A DNA stretch of 64,000 nucleotides from Glycomyces sambucus (GTDB taxonomy: Bacteria; Actinomycetota; Actinomycetes; Mycobacteriales; Micromonosporaceae): assembly GCF_900102815.1 (NCBI RefSeq), contig NZ_FNGF01000005.1, forward strand, positions 186,001 to 250,000. The letters run 5' to 3'. The notes beneath the pieces are model-generated. The model ran no database searches. It was not told where the DNA came from and saw nothing but the letters and a program-made list of their open reading frames with translations. Positions within the stretch are counted from its first letter, which is position 1. Every line of letters starts with the position of its first letter. Below are positions 31,079-40,164 of the stretch, piece by piece. The position numbers and the translations under genes were made by a program.

Positions 31079-32208
31079 GCACTGAGCCGCGAGACGAGGC
31101 GGTGCAGGATCAGGCGCCGCAGGACCAGGCGGTGCAAGATCATGCCCCGCAAGGGGAACCGGCGGTAGAGCCCGAAGTGGCGGACGCGGAGGTCCCGGCG
31201 CAGCGCGCCGAGGAGCCCGCGGCTCCGGCCGCGCGGCCGGTCCTGCTGGAGGTCGAGGACCTGAAGGTGCACTTCCCGATCCGCCGCGGCGTGGTCGTGG
31301 AGCGCACCGTGGGCCACGTGCGGGCCGTCGACGGCGTGAGCCTGTCGGTGCCGCAGGGCGGCACCTTCGGGCTCGTGGGCGAGTCCGGTTGCGGCAAGAC
31401 CACCTTCGGGCGGGCGGTGCTGCGGCTGGAGGAGCCGACGGCGGGCCGGGTGACCCTGGGCGGCGACGACGTGACGGCGCTGGGCGGGGAGCGGCTGCGG
31501 AAGTTCCGCTCCCGCATGCAGATGGTGTTCCAGGACCCGCTCGGTTCGCTCAACCCGCGCCACAACGTGGACATGCTGCTGTCGGAGCCGCTGAAGGTCC
31601 ACGGCGTGGGCTCGAAGGCGGAGCGGCGCAAGCTGGCCGTGGAGACGCTCGACGCGGTGGGCCTGCCGAAGTCGGTGCTGGAGCGGTTCCCGCACGAGTT
31701 CTCGGGCGGGCAGCGCCAGCGCCTGGGCATCGCGCGGGCGCTCATGCTGCGCCCGGACCTGATCGTGTGCGACGAGCCGGTCTCCGCGCTCGACGTGTCG
31801 ATCCAGGCGCAGGTGATGAACCTGCTCGACGAGCTCCAGGACGAGTTCGGGCTCACCTACCTGGTGATCGCGCACGACCTCGCGGTGGTCCGGCACCTGT
31901 CGGACCGGGTCGGGGTCATGTACCTGGGCAAGCTGGTGGAGGAGGCCGACTCCGAGTCGATCTACGAGCACCCGCGCCACCCGTACACGAAGGCGCTGCT
32001 CTCCGCGGTGCCGCAACCGGACCCGGAGAAGGAGGCCACCCGCGAGCGCATCATCCTCAAGGGCGACCTGCCGTCCCCGGCGAACCCGCCTTCGGGCTGC
32101 CGCTTCCGCACCCGCTGCCCGTGGGCGGAGGACATCTGCGCCGAGGTGGAGCCGGAGTGGCGCGAGGCCGCGAGCGGGCACAAGGTGGCGTGCCACTTCG
32201 ACCTGTAG
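31075..32208 (+). CDS. Oligopeptide ABC transporter ATPase (DppF/OppF type)
   Basis: A 377-residue ATPase. An acidic, Gln-rich N-terminal tail of about 55 residues contains the repeated phrase QDQAPQDQAVQDHAPQ and is not part of the family fold. Then follow Walker A GESGCGKTT, signature FSGGQRQRLGIARA, Walker B LIVCDEPVSALDVS, H-loop VIAHDLA and the C-terminal cysteine region (SGCRFRTRCPWAEDIC). It overlaps the DppD gene by 4 bp and ends the importer operon. Confidence 0.9.
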
Positions 32209-32217
32209 CGAGTGAGA

Positions 32218-32257
32218 ACCGAAGGCGCGGGCCGCGATCGCGGCCCGCGCCTTCGGT
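32218..32257. terminator. Perfect 40-bp palindrome between convergent genes
   Basis: The arms from ACCGAAGGCGCGGGCCGCGA to its exact complement have no spacer; the centre is CGATCG and CTT follows on the plus side. It lies between the importer operon and the convergent amidohydrolase, so a bidirectional terminator is the likely role. Confidence 0.6.
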
Positions 32258-32430
32258 CTTCCGCTCCTGGGCGACCTGCGCCGGGATGCCGAGGCGGCCC
32301 CGGTACGGGTGCCGTCGCTCCCAAGTGGACTTCCACTGGTGCCGGGCGAGCTGCCGGACCAGGTGCCCTCGTCGGGGGTTCTCGGTCGGCCCTTCGAACG
32401 CGCTCGACGCCGCGTTGTCGACCTTCTGCG

Positions 32431-33669
32431 TCAGTCGAGTGCGCCGTGTTTCACGCTGCCGCCCTGCATGACCAGTCTCAGGTGCGCCCCGGGGTCGGTG
32501 AGGACCGCGAGGTCGGCGAGCGGGTCGCCGTCGACCACGAGCAGGTCCGCGGCGAAGCCCGGCGCGACCTGCCCCAGCCGCGCTTCCTCGCCGAGCAGCC
32601 GCGCGGCGGTCACGGTGGCCGACCGGATCACGTCGGCCGCCGGGATCACGGCGCCGCGGATCGCGAACTCGTCCAACTGGTGCCTGCGCATGCCGCCCAG
32701 GAGGTCCGAGCCGTAGCAGAGGTTCACGCCCGCGCGGTGCGCGAGTTCGAGCGCCCGCAGCCCCGCGTCGAGGACGATCTCGTTCTTCGCCAGGTTCGCG
32801 GGGGAGAGCCCGTACTCGGCGCCCTCTGCGGCCATGCGCCGGTACGTGACCAAGGTCGGCACCAGGAACGCGTCGTGCTCCAGGAACAGCTCCACACTGG
32901 ACTCGTCGAGGAGGTTGCCGTGCTCGATCGACCGCACCCCCGCCGCCAGGCCCCGGTTGATCGCCCGCGCCGTGTACGCGTGCCCGGCGACGTACCGGTT
33001 CGCGGCCTCGGCCTCCTCCACGATCGCGCGGATCTCCTCGATCGAGAACTGGGTCGAGTCGATCCGGTCCGTGGGCGAGGCCACCCCGCCCGACAGCATG
33101 ATCTTCACGTGGTGGGCGCCGGTGCGCAGCTGCTCGCGGGCGGCCCGGCGCACCCCGTCCACGCCGTCGCACACGAGCCCGAGGTCCGGGCAGCACTGGT
33201 GGTCGTCGTGCACCGACCGCCCGCGCGGGCGCATGTCGACGTGCCCGCCGGTCTGCGAGAGCGCCTTGCCGCCGAAGAAGATCCGCGGCCCGTCGATGAG
33301 CCCCTCCGCGACCGCGTCGTGGATCCCGAAGTCGGCCCCGCCGGGGTCGCGCACCGTGGTGAACCCGCGCGCGAGCATCTCCCGCAGCTCGATCGCGGCC
33401 TTGACCGCCACGTACGCGGGCGACTGGTCGCCCAGGCCCGACAGGTCCGCGGTGTGGGCGTTGACGTGCACGTGGCAGTCGATGAGCCCGGGCATGAGGG
33501 TCTTCCCGCCGAGGTCGACCACCCTCGCGTCCCCCGCCTCGACGTCGGTGCCGACCGCGGCGATCTCGCCGCCGCGCACCAGCACTCGCCGCCCCGGCGC
33601 GACCGCCCCCGCGGCGGCGTCCAGCACGGCGGTGTTCGTGAACAGCACGGTCTCGGACAGCTCGCCCAT
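32431..33669 (-). CDS. Metal-dependent amidohydrolase, M38 / Xaa-Pro dipeptidase-like
   Basis: A 412-residue amidohydrolase-superfamily enzyme. The metal ligands are visible in order: HxH in GLIDCHVHV, the probable carboxylated Lys in HHVKIMLSGG, His in VAGHAYTARA, His in SIEHGNLL and the catalytic Asp in LCYGSDLLGG. It resembles imidazolonepropionase-like and M38 dipeptidases, some of which cut proline dipeptides. It converges on the peptide importer, so hydrolysis of imported peptides is a reasonable guess. The ATG follows GAAGGGAC. The exact substrate cannot be read from sequence. Confidence 0.8.
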   Translation of the reverse strand: MGELSETVLFTNTAVLDAAAGAVAPGRRVLVRGGEIAAVGTDVEAGDARVVDLGGKTLMPGLIDCHVHVNAHTADLSGLGDQSPAYVAVKAAIELREMLARGFTTVRDPGGADFGIHDAVAEGLIDGPRIFFGGKALSQTGGHVDMRPRGRSVHDDHQCCPDLGLVCDGVDGVRRAAREQLRTGAHHVKIMLSGGVASPTDRIDSTQFSIEEIRAIVEEAEAANRYVAGHAYTARAINRGLAAGVRSIEHGNLLDESSVELFLEHDAFLVPTLVTYRRMAAEGAEYGLSPANLAKNEIVLDAGLRALELAHRAGVNLCYGSDLLGGMRRHQLDEFAIRGAVIPAADVIRSATVTAARLLGEEARLGQVAPGFAADLLVVDGDPLADLAVLTDPGAHLRLVMQGGSVKHGALD

Positions 33670-33884
33670 CAGGGTCCCTTCGGTCGGCGCCGCGCCTTGC
33701 CGCGCGGCTAGTGCACCACCAATATGCCGGACCGCCCGGTACCGTCGGACACGGGCCCGGGCACCGCCGCCGAGGAGCGCACCGAGGAACGCGCACCGAG
33801 GGGCGGCGCCGGGAGCGATGAGTTCACGCGCCCCGGATCGTCTTCACCGGTACCACCCGCGGCGCACGAGAGAGAGCGAGCGAC

Positions 33885-34373
33885 ATGTCCTATCCCGAAC
33901 CGAGGTACTTCGGCGACGACGGCGAGATGAGCGCCCAGTTCCGGCCCGCGACCGCGCCGGCCGACCTGGCCTACCCCAACGGCGGCACCGCCGGCTACCT
34001 CGCCACCGGCGCCACCACGAACGGCCAGTTCGGCCTCTACCAGTGGAACATGAGCGGCGCCCGCTCCGGCCCCGACCCGCACTTCCACCGCACCATCTCG
34101 GAGTCCTTCTACATCCTCACCGGCACGATCCGGATCTACAACGGCGCCAAGTGGGTCGACCACGTGCCCGGCGACTTCGTGCACGTCCCCGAAGGCGGCG
34201 TCCACGGCTTCCGCAACGAGTCCGGCGAGCCCGCCTCGATGCTCCTCATGTTCCACCCGGGGGCGCCCCGCGAGGAGTACTTCGAGGGCCTGCTGACCAT
34301 CGGCGACCTCACGGACGAAGAGCGCAAGGAGTTCTTCGCCCGCCACGACAACTACTGGATCGAAGAGGCGTAG
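33885..34373 (+). CDS. Cupin-domain protein
   Basis: A 162-residue single-domain cupin. Motif 1 is GPDPHFHRTISESFYILTG, supplying two His and a Glu for the metal, and motif 2 is PGDFVHVPEGGVHGFRN, supplying the last His. Such small cupins are dioxygenases, isomerases or binding proteins. No neighbour reveals a substrate; it stands alone between a convergent unit and a divergent one. The ATG follows a GAGAGAGCGAGCG stretch. Confidence 0.8.
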   Translation: MSYPEPRYFGDDGEMSAQFRPATAPADLAYPNGGTAGYLATGATTNGQFGLYQWNMSGARSGPDPHFHRTISESFYILTGTIRIYNGAKWVDHVPGDFVHVPEGGVHGFRNESGEPASMLLMFHPGAPREEYFEGLLTIGDLTDEERKEFFARHDNYWIEEA

Positions 34374-34379
34374 CCCCCG

Positions 34380-35099
34380 CTAGGGCAGGAGCACCGCGTA
34401 CTCGCGCAGGTGCCGCTCGAACCCGGGTGCGACCCCGACCTCCACGATCACCTCGTCGAGGCTCTGGAACGGGCCCAGGCGCTCCACGCGCTCGCGGACC
34501 TGCTCCGCGAGCGCCGCGTTGAACCCCGGCAGCTCGCACAGGACCGCGGCGGGCGCGTGGTTGAGGTCGACCAGGCCCCCGTCGTCGAGCCGCCGCGGCC
34601 GGTCCGGGCGGCCGACGCCGCTGCGCTTGGCGAGCGACGGGTCCCCTTCGGCGAGCCGCCGGGCGTCCTCGCGCAGCCGCGCGGCCTGGTCGAGGGCCGG
34701 GGCGACCCAGTCCCCGGCCGGGACGGGCTTGGGGACCGGCGCGGGGCTCCTCGGGGCCCACACGTGCCGGCGGACCGCGAGCAGGTGCACCGCGGCGCCG
34801 AACGTGGAGGCGACCATGAGCACGAACGCGCTCCACAGCGCCCAGTCGGGGGTCTCGCCCACGTCGAACGGGAGGATGAGCGCGAAGAACCCCAGGAACA
34901 CGGCCGTGTAGGCGATCGCGGGCGCCACGGTCGCGGCCGTGGGCCGCCGCCCGGCCGCGATGCCGAACGCCAGGGGCGCACCGGCTCCGGGCACGACCAG
35001 GGGCAGCAGCGCCCACGCGAACGTGGCCGCGCCGGGCCCGCCCGGCGGCCCGGGGAACGGCGTCGCGGGCGGTCGCGGAGGCGGGGGCGTCGAGGGCAT
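34380..35099 (-). CDS. Membrane protein with ComEA-type helix-hairpin-helix
   Basis: A 239-residue protein with a Pro-rich N-terminus, about three to four membrane helices (residues 25-115) and a C-terminal helix-hairpin-helix domain (GGLVDLNHAPAAVLCELPGF, LGPFQSLDEVIVEVGV). The motif resembles ComEA DNA-binding modules, but the domain appears to lie at a membrane. The ATG at 35099 is chosen because TACGAT on the same strand lies exactly 7 nt upstream, which suits a leaderless message; a start 18 bp earlier is possible. Function unknown. Confidence 0.72.
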   Translation of the reverse strand: MPSTPPPPRPPATPFPGPPGGPGAATFAWALLPLVVPGAGAPLAFGIAAGRRPTAATVAPAIAYTAVFLGFFALILPFDVGETPDWALWSAFVLMVASTFGAAVHLLAVRRHVWAPRSPAPVPKPVPAGDWVAPALDQAARLREDARRLAEGDPSLAKRSGVGRPDRPRRLDDGGLVDLNHAPAAVLCELPGFNAALAEQVRERVERLGPFQSLDEVIVEVGVAPGFERHLREYAVLLP

Positions 35100-35142
35100 G
35101 GCCCCGATCGTAACCACCGGGTGCGCGAGCGCCGGAGACGAC

Positions 35143-35175
35143 GAAGGGCCGGACGGCGATGCCGTCCGGCCCTTC
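35143..35175. terminator. Terminator after sucD
   Basis: GAAGGGCCGGACGGC and GCCGTCCGGCCCTTC form a perfect 15-bp stem with a 3-nt loop, 11 bp beyond the sucD stop on the minus strand. Confidence 0.75.
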
Positions 35176-35186
35176 TCGTGTGCTGC

Positions 35187-36074
35187 CTAGAGGTTCTCGA
35201 TGACCTCGCGCATGAGGCGGGCGGTCTCGCTCGGGGTCTTTCCGACCTTGACGCCGGCGGCCTCGAGGGCGGCCTGCTTCGACTCGGCGGTGCCGGCCGA
35301 GCCCGAGATGATGGCGCCGGCGTGGCCCATCGTCTTGCCCTCGGGCGCGGTGAAGCCCGCGATGTAGCCGACGACCGGCTTGGTCACGTTGTTCTTGATG
35401 AACTCCGCGGCCCGCTCCTCGGCGTCGCCGCCGATCTCGCCGATCATGACGATCGCCTTGGTCTCCGGGTCCTCCTCGAACGCCCGCAGGCAGTCGATGT
35501 GGGTGGTCCCGATGACCGGGTCGCCGCCGATGCCGACGGAGGTCGAGAAGCCGATGTCCCGCAGCTCGTACATGAGCTGGTAGGTCAGCGTGCCCGACTT
35601 GGAGACGAGGCCGATCGGGCCGGTCCCGGTGATGTCGGCGGGCGTGATGCCCGCGTTCGACTTGCCGGGGCTGGCGATGCCGGGGCAGTTCGGGCCCACG
35701 ATGCGGGTCTTGCCGCCCTTGGACTCGGCGTAGTTCCAGAAGGTCACCGAGTCGTGCACCGGGATGCCCTCGGTGATGACGATGACCAGCTCGATCTCGG
35801 CGTCGATCGCCTCGACCACGGCGGCCTTGGAGAACGCCGGGGGGACGAACACGACGGACGCGTTGGCGCCGGTCTCGGCGATGGCCTCCTGCACGGAGGC
35901 GAACACCGGGAGGCTCACGCCGTCGACGTCGACCTTGGTGCCGGCCTTGCGCGGGTTCACGCCGCCGACGATCTCGGTGCCGGCCTTGAGCATGCGGCGG
36001 GTGTGCTTCATGCCCTCGGAGCCGGTCATGCCCTGGACGATGACCTTGGAGTTCTCATTGAGGAAGATCGCCAT
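35187..36074 (-). CDS. sucD: Succinyl-CoA synthetase alpha subunit
   Basis: With SucC this enzyme interconverts succinyl-CoA and succinate while making a nucleoside triphosphate. The 295-residue protein shows the CoA-binding start ([20 protein letters not shown]), [13 protein letters not shown], the nucleotide-fold [13 protein letters not shown] and the phosphorylated histidine in [13 protein letters not shown]. It follows sucC after 4 bp in the same transcript. Length and motifs are normal. Confidence 0.96.
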   Translation of the reverse strand: MAIFLNENSKVIVQGMTGSEGMKHTRRMLKAGTEIVGGVNPRKAGTKVDVDGVSLPVFASVQEAIAETGANASVVFVPPAFSKAAVVEAIDAEIELVIVITEGIPVHDSVTFWNYAESKGGKTRIVGPNCPGIASPGKSNAGITPADITGTGPIGLVSKSGTLTYQLMYELRDIGFSTSVGIGGDPVIGTTHIDCLRAFEEDPETKAIVMIGEIGGDAEERAAEFIKNNVTKPVVGYIAGFTAPEGKTMGHAGAIISGSAGTAESKQAALEAAGVKVGKTPSETARLMREVIENL

Positions 36075-36078
36075 TGGA

Positions 36079-37257
36079 CTAGGCCCCCTTGTTCGCGAGC
36101 TCGGCGGCCTTGTCGGCCGCGGCGTCCATGGTCTCGACCACGGTGATGAGCGGGTGGTTCGCGTCGGCGAGGATCTTGCGACCCTCCTCCGCGTTGTTGC
36201 CGTCGATGCGGGCGACGAGCGGCTTGGTGACGTCCTCGCCGCGGTCGGCGAGCGTCTGGAGCGCGCCGAGGATGCCGCGGGCGACCTCGTCGCAGGCGGT
36301 GATCCCGCCGAAGATGTTCACGAACACGGCCTTGACCTGCGGGTCCGACAGGACCACTTCGAGGCCGTTCGCCATGACGGCGGCGGAGGCGCCGCCGCCG
36401 ATGTCGAGGAAGTTCGCGGGCTTGACCCCGCCGTGGCCCTCACCGGCGTACGACACGACGTCGAGGGTGGACATGACGAGGCCGGCGCCGTTGCCGATGA
36501 TGCCGACGGAGCCGTCGAGCTTCACGTAGTTGAGGCCGGAGTCCTTGGCGCGCTGCTCCAGCGGGTCGACCGCGGCCTTGTCCTCGAACTCGGCGTTCTC
36601 GGGGTGGCGGAAGTCGGCGTTCTCGTCGAGGGTGACCTTCGCGTCGAGCGCGAGGACCTTGCCCTCGGGCGTGCGCACGAGCGGGTTGACCTCGACGAGG
36701 GTGGCGTCCTCGGCGACGAAGGCGCCCCAGAGCTTCACGAACACGTCCACGAGCTGGTCGCGGAGGTCCTCGGGGAAGCCGGCCTGGGTGACGATGGCGT
36801 TCGCGATCTCCGGGGTGACGCCTTCGCCGGCGTCGATCGGGAGCTTCACGACCTTCTCGGGGGCGGTGTGGGCGACCTCTTCGATCTCCATGCCGCCCGC
36901 GGTCGACGCGATGCACAGGAAGGTGCGGTTCGCGCGGTCCAGCAGGTACGAGAAGTAGTACTCCTCGTCGATGTCGGCGGTCACCGTGAGCATGACCTTC
37001 TCGACGGTGTGGCCCTTGATGTCCATGCCGAGAATGTTCTGGGCGTGGGTGCTCACCTCGTCGACGGTGTCGGCCAGCTTGACGCCGCCGGCCTTGCCGC
37101 GGCCGCCGACCTTCACCTGCGCTTTGACGACCACCCGGTCGCCGAGGCGCTCGGCGAGCTCCACGGCCTCCTGTGTGGTGGTGGCGACGCCGCCGTCCAG
37201 AACCGGCACTCCGTGCCGGGCGAACAGTGCGCGGCCCTGGTATTCGTACAGATCCAC
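36079..37257 (-). CDS. sucC: Succinyl-CoA synthetase beta subunit
   Basis: A 392-residue ATP-grasp protein. It begins [17 protein letters not shown], with the nucleotide-binding [16 protein letters not shown] and the C-terminal ligase part ([36 protein letters not shown]). The start is GTG. SucCD works in the citric acid cycle. Upstream on the minus strand lie about 700 bp without a gene, so the operon may have a long leader or distant promoter. Confidence 0.96.
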   Translation of the reverse strand: MDLYEYQGRALFARHGVPVLDGGVATTTQEAVELAERLGDRVVVKAQVKVGGRGKAGGVKLADTVDEVSTHAQNILGMDIKGHTVEKVMLTVTADIDEEYYFSYLLDRANRTFLCIASTAGGMEIEEVAHTAPEKVVKLPIDAGEGVTPEIANAIVTQAGFPEDLRDQLVDVFVKLWGAFVAEDATLVEVNPLVRTPEGKVLALDAKVTLDENADFRHPENAEFEDKAAVDPLEQRAKDSGLNYVKLDGSVGIIGNGAGLVMSTLDVVSYAGEGHGGVKPANFLDIGGGASAAVMANGLEVVLSDPQVKAVFVNIFGGITACDEVARGILGALQTLADRGEDVTKPLVARIDGNNAEEGRKILADANHPLITVVETMDAAADKAAELANKGA

Positions 37258-37620
37258 TGTAGAGTCCGCTCCACTAGCTAGTCTTCTTTGACCGGACGGC
37301 CTGGGCCTCCCCGCCCGGGCCCGGTGCGGGCCGCGGTCTCGGCGAACCGGGTCCGGTCGGACGGGGGAGCAGGTACAGGTGCCCGTTATCGCAGGGTAAC
37401 GCGCGGCGAGGCGCCCCGGGTGCGGGCGGGCGGCCGGTGTGACGAGTCAGGCTCGGGACGCCGCTTGCCGGGCCCTTCCAGGCGATTCACGGTCCGGCGG
37501 GGCGGAAGTGCGGCCCGCGCGGCCGGGGCGTGTCGGAATCGGAGCGCCCCCGGCTGCGACGACGCCCGGAGGGTGCGGCATCCGGGGCGGGCGCGGCGGG
37601 GAACCGGACCCGGGAACAGA
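37258..37620. other. Non-coding region upstream of sucC
   Basis: No convincing gene is seen. CGTTA (37384-37388) and TAACG (37397-37401) form a short inverted repeat that could be an operator for sucCD. An open frame of 124 codons on the plus strand is Arg/Gly-rich without family features and is not called. Confidence 0.4.
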
Positions 37621-37623
37621 GGC

Positions 37624-37743
37624 GGGGACCGGACGCACCCCTCAGGCGTCCGGTCCCCTTAGCGGGAACCAAGCCCACCCCTCAAAGGCTTGATTCCCTT
37701 AGGCACGATGCCCTATCGCCACCCCTCAATCGACAGGGCATCG
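37624..37743 (+). ncRNA. Three tandem hairpins with identical C-rich loops (6C-like RNA)
   Basis: Three stems follow one another: 37624-37636 with 37646-37658 (13 bp, perfect), 37664-37675 with 37687-37698 (12 bp, one mismatch), and 37706-37718 with 37731-37743 (13 bp, one mismatch). All loops contain ACCCCTCA, and both spacers begin TTAG. Loops with six or more C in consecutive hairpins define the actinobacterial 6C RNA, and a T-run hairpin lies downstream on this strand. Against the plus strand, both mismatches become G-U pairs if the minus strand is transcribed, with TGAGGGGT loops. ACCCCUCA is complementary to GAGGGG-type ribosome sites, which suggests mRNA pairing. Confidence 0.6.
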
Positions 37744-37885
37744 GCAGCTTGTGGCACAGCTCAATAACACCTCGCTTGCGGAAGTGAACTCCCGGTGAAG
37801 CGCCTGCGTCATTGTCCGGCGGCCTTTCGGCCGACTGCTGATGCGTCTTCCGCGGCGTTGCTTCCGCGTCCGACACTTATAAGAA

Positions 37886-37929
37886 CGAGGGCCGCGGGAC
37901 CCGGTTACGGTCTCCTCGAAGAATTTTTT
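37886..37929. terminator. Probable bidirectional terminator
   Basis: CGAGG (37886-37890) can pair with CCTCG (37914-37918), and GACC with GGTC inside it. A run of six T follows on the plus strand and TTCTTAT on the minus strand. It could end the B12-binding protein transcript from one side and the hairpin RNA from the other. Confidence 0.4.
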
Positions 37930-37959
37930 GCCGGGGGCGTTCGCCCTGGCAGCGGCCGT

Positions 37960-38391
37960 TCAGACGGCCGCGGGACGCCCCTGATCGGGTGAGGGCACAT
38001 GGCCCCGGACCCATTCGGCGATGACCTGCGTCGAGGCGCCGGGGCCGAATATCTGCGCCACTCCGGCCTCGCGCAACTGCGCGGCGTCCCCGTCGGGAAT
38101 GATGCCGCCGCCGAATACGACGATGTCGCGGGCGTCGTTCTCGTCGAGGAGTTTCAGCACCCGCGGGAACAGCGTCATGTGGGCGCCGGAGAGGATGCTC
38201 AGGCCGATCGCGTCGGCGTCCTCGGCGAGGGCGGTGGCGACGACCTGCTCGGGGGAGTTGTGCAGGCCGGTGTACACGACCTCCATGCCCGCGTCGCGCA
38301 GTGCGCGCGCCACGACCTTCGCTCCACGGTCGTGGCCGTCGAGCCCGACCTTCGCCACCACCACGCGGATGGGCGCGCCGGATGCAGACAT
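37960..38391 (-). CDS. Stand-alone cobalamin-binding protein (acyl-CoA mutase small subunit-like)
   Basis: A 143-residue B12-binding domain protein. The cobalamin loop is DGHDRG in [17 protein letters not shown], with the lower-ligand histidine, followed by GLSILSGAH and [11 protein letters not shown], as in the mutase C-terminal domain. It closely resembles the small subunit of isobutyryl-CoA mutase (IcmB) of streptomycetes. No large mutase subunit is in the window, so the partner must be elsewhere. The ATG at 38391 follows GAGGAGGT; a longer in-frame start at 38466 lacks this. Confidence 0.85.
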   Translation of the reverse strand: MSASGAPIRVVVAKVGLDGHDRGAKVVARALRDAGMEVVYTGLHNSPEQVVATALAEDADAIGLSILSGAHMTLFPRVLKLLDENDARDIVVFGGGIIPDGDAAQLREAGVAQIFGPGASTQVIAEWVRGHVPSPDQGRPAAV

Positions 38392-38501
38392 GGGTGTACC
38401 TCCTCGTACGGAGGCCGCGGCGCCTGCGTCGCTCGTGGCGATCGGCGCCGCGGCCGGTTCATGCAAGTGAGCTTAGTCGCGACCGGTGCGGGTTGGAAGT
38501 C

Positions 38502-39539
38502 CTACTGGCCGTAGGGCGGCTGCGGCGGCTGCTGCTGGCCCGGCTGCTGGTAGCCGGGCGGGGGCGGCGGGTACCCGCCGGGCTGCTGGCCCTGCGGCGG
38601 GCCGTAGCCGGGCGGGGGCTGCTGCTGGTAGGCGCCGGGCTGCTGCCCGTACCCGGGCGGCGGGTAGCCGCCGGGGGCCGCGGCCTGCGGGCCCTTGATG
38701 TACGCCTTGGCCGCGTCGTCCTTGAGGTAGATGAAGCTCGCGTAGCCCAGGGCCCCGGCGAGCACGATGCTCTGGAGGAGCAGCACCGCGGCGAGGCCGC
38801 CGAGCAGCGCGAACGCGCCGAACGAGGTGAGCAGCGACAGGATCGAGAACCCGGCGCCGATCATGACCAGGATGATGCCGGTCAGGCGCAGGCCGGGGGA
38901 GGTGATCTTGCCCTGCGGCAGGGCCCAGCCGTACCAGCCGAACGCGCCGCAGATGAGGATGCCGAACACGGCCGAGCCCACGTAGAACCCGCCGAAGCTG
39001 AACACCTGGACGAGGTTGCCCAGGACGCCGACGCCCGCGGCGATGAGCACCATGAGGCCGATGCGCTTGATGCCCTCGGGGGCCGCGCCCGCGGGGCCGG
39101 TGGCCTGCGGCTGCGGGAAGCCCGCCTGGGGCGGGGGCGGCGGGTAGCCGCCGGGCTGGGGCTGGCCGGGCTGGCCGTACGGCTGCTGGCCGGTCTGCTG
39201 GAACTGCCCGGACCCGAGCGGCTGCTGCTGCGGGGGCGGGGGCGTGCCCGCGGGCTGGAAGCCGGTCTGGGAGGTCCCCGACTGCGGCATGACCGTGGTC
39301 TCGGCGTACGGCGCGCCCGGCGGGTCGGCCGGGCCGGTCGGGTTGCCGAGCGGCGAGGGCGGGGGAGGCGGGGTGCCCTGCTGAACGTCGGCGCGCGAGA
39401 TCTTCATGGTGCGGTCGAGGCCGGACTCGTCCCCTTCGGGGGCCGGAGCCGCGGGCGGCGTCGGTGCGCCTGCGCCGGGCTTCAGCTTGAAGGTGCCGCC
39501 GTCCTCGTCGTCGGGTCGGTCGTTCTCTGGGGGAGTCAT
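38502..39539 (-). CDS. Pro/Gln/Tyr-rich membrane protein
   Basis: A 345-residue protein of unknown function. Residues 1-175 are low complexity, rich in Pro, Gln, Gly and Thr (for example GQQPYGQPGQPQPGG). About four to five membrane helices occupy 180-285 (GLMVLIAAGVGVLGNLVQVF, GSAVFGILICGAFGWYGWAL). A second Pro/Gln/Tyr-rich tail (GYGQQPGAYQQQPPPGYG) ends the protein. Similar architecture is common in actinobacterial DUF4190-like proteins, whose tails may bind other proteins. The start is the ATG at 39539, ahead of a GGAGAG sequence. Confidence 0.7.
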   Translation of the reverse strand: MTPPENDRPDDEDGGTFKLKPGAGAPTPPAAPAPEGDESGLDRTMKISRADVQQGTPPPPPSPLGNPTGPADPPGAPYAETTVMPQSGTSQTGFQPAGTPPPPQQQPLGSGQFQQTGQQPYGQPGQPQPGGYPPPPPQAGFPQPQATGPAGAAPEGIKRIGLMVLIAAGVGVLGNLVQVFSFGGFYVGSAVFGILICGAFGWYGWALPQGKITSPGLRLTGIILVMIGAGFSILSLLTSFGAFALLGGLAAVLLLQSIVLAGALGYASFIYLKDDAAKAYIKGPQAAAPGGYPPPGYGQQPGAYQQQPPPGYGPPQGQQPGGYPPPPPGYQQPGQQQPPQPPYGQ

Positions 39540-39691
39540 GACATCCACTCTCCATGCCGGATCGGTTGTGACTGCTCTCCACCTCACCTTACCGACCGTC
39601 ACGCCGCAAGGGGGTATGCCGTCCGAGAGGGCATGCGTGCGCAAGCGCCGCAACGGCTCCCGCGGAGCCGCCGCGGTGAGCGGTAACCCGG

Positions 39692-40078
39692 TCACGCCAG
39701 GTGGCGGCGGAGCACGGCCCGGTAGGTCGGCTGGGCCGCCTCGTAGCGCTCCTGCCCGGCGGGGGTGAGGAGGAGGAACATGGCCCGGCGGTCGAAGTCG
39801 CAGGTCGCGCGGGTGACGAGGCCGGCCTTCTCCAGGCGCGTGACGGTGCGGGAGAGGGCGCTCTGGCTGAGGTACATCTCGGCCTCCAGCTCCTTCATCT
39901 TCGCCTTCCCGCCGTGCTTCCCGCAGCTGCGGGACAGGATCTTGAGCACCTCGAACTCGCTCAGGCCCAGGTCGTGCCCGTCCTGCAGCGAGTTCTCCAG
40001 CTCGCACGAGGTGTTGTGGTACACCCGGAGTGTTTCAGACCACTTGGTGCACACGTCTTCGTCTACTACGGCCTCCAT
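39692..40078 (-). CDS. MarR-family transcriptional regulator
   Basis: A 128-residue winged-helix regulator. The recognition region is MKELEAEMYLSQSALSRTVT followed by RLEKAGLVTRATCDFDRRAM, whose DxR wing is typical of MarR proteins. It contains four cysteines (C10, C25, C52, C93), so thiol sensing is possible. It is divergent from a drug exporter of the DHA2 type. TAATCT lies 7 nt before its ATG with TGGACA 18 nt further up, so its mRNA is probably leaderless. The shared intergenic palindromes are its likely operators. Confidence 0.9.
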   Translation of the reverse strand: MEAVVDEDVCTKWSETLRVYHNTSCELENSLQDGHDLGLSEFEVLKILSRSCGKHGGKAKMKELEAEMYLSQSALSRTVTRLEKAGLVTRATCDFDRRAMFLLLTPAGQERYEAAQPTYRAVLRRHLA

Positions 40079-40085
40079 GACCAGG

Positions 40086-40164
40086 AGATTACCATGTCAA
40101 GACATTTAATGTCCATGCATTTGATGTGTTGACATCCAATGCACGTGCATGTAAGTTTCTCCGC
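40086..40164. promoter_or_regulatory. Divergent marR/MFS promoters with palindromic operators
   Basis: Rightward: TTGACA (40129-40134), 17 nt, TAAGTT (40152-40157), 7 nt, ATG. Leftward: TGGACA and TAATCT separated by 18 nt (40110-40115 and 40086-40091 on the minus strand), 7 nt, ATG. Inverted repeats are ATGTCAAGACAT (40094-40105), GATGTGTTGACATC (40123-40136, over the -35) and ATGCACGTGCAT (40139-40150, in the spacer). Confidence 0.75.

Noticed and set aside
32258..32430. Possible remnant of a mobile element downstream of the peptide importer
   Set aside because: A translated segment (VRQLARHQWKSTWERRHPY) looked gene-like, but I could match it to no transposase or integrase, and no inverted terminal repeats or target duplications are visible.
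37288..37662. Open frame of 124 codons upstream of sucC
   Set aside because: It is Arg/Gly/Pro-rich with no recognisable domain, no ribosome site and no codon bias like its neighbours, and it runs into the hairpin array.
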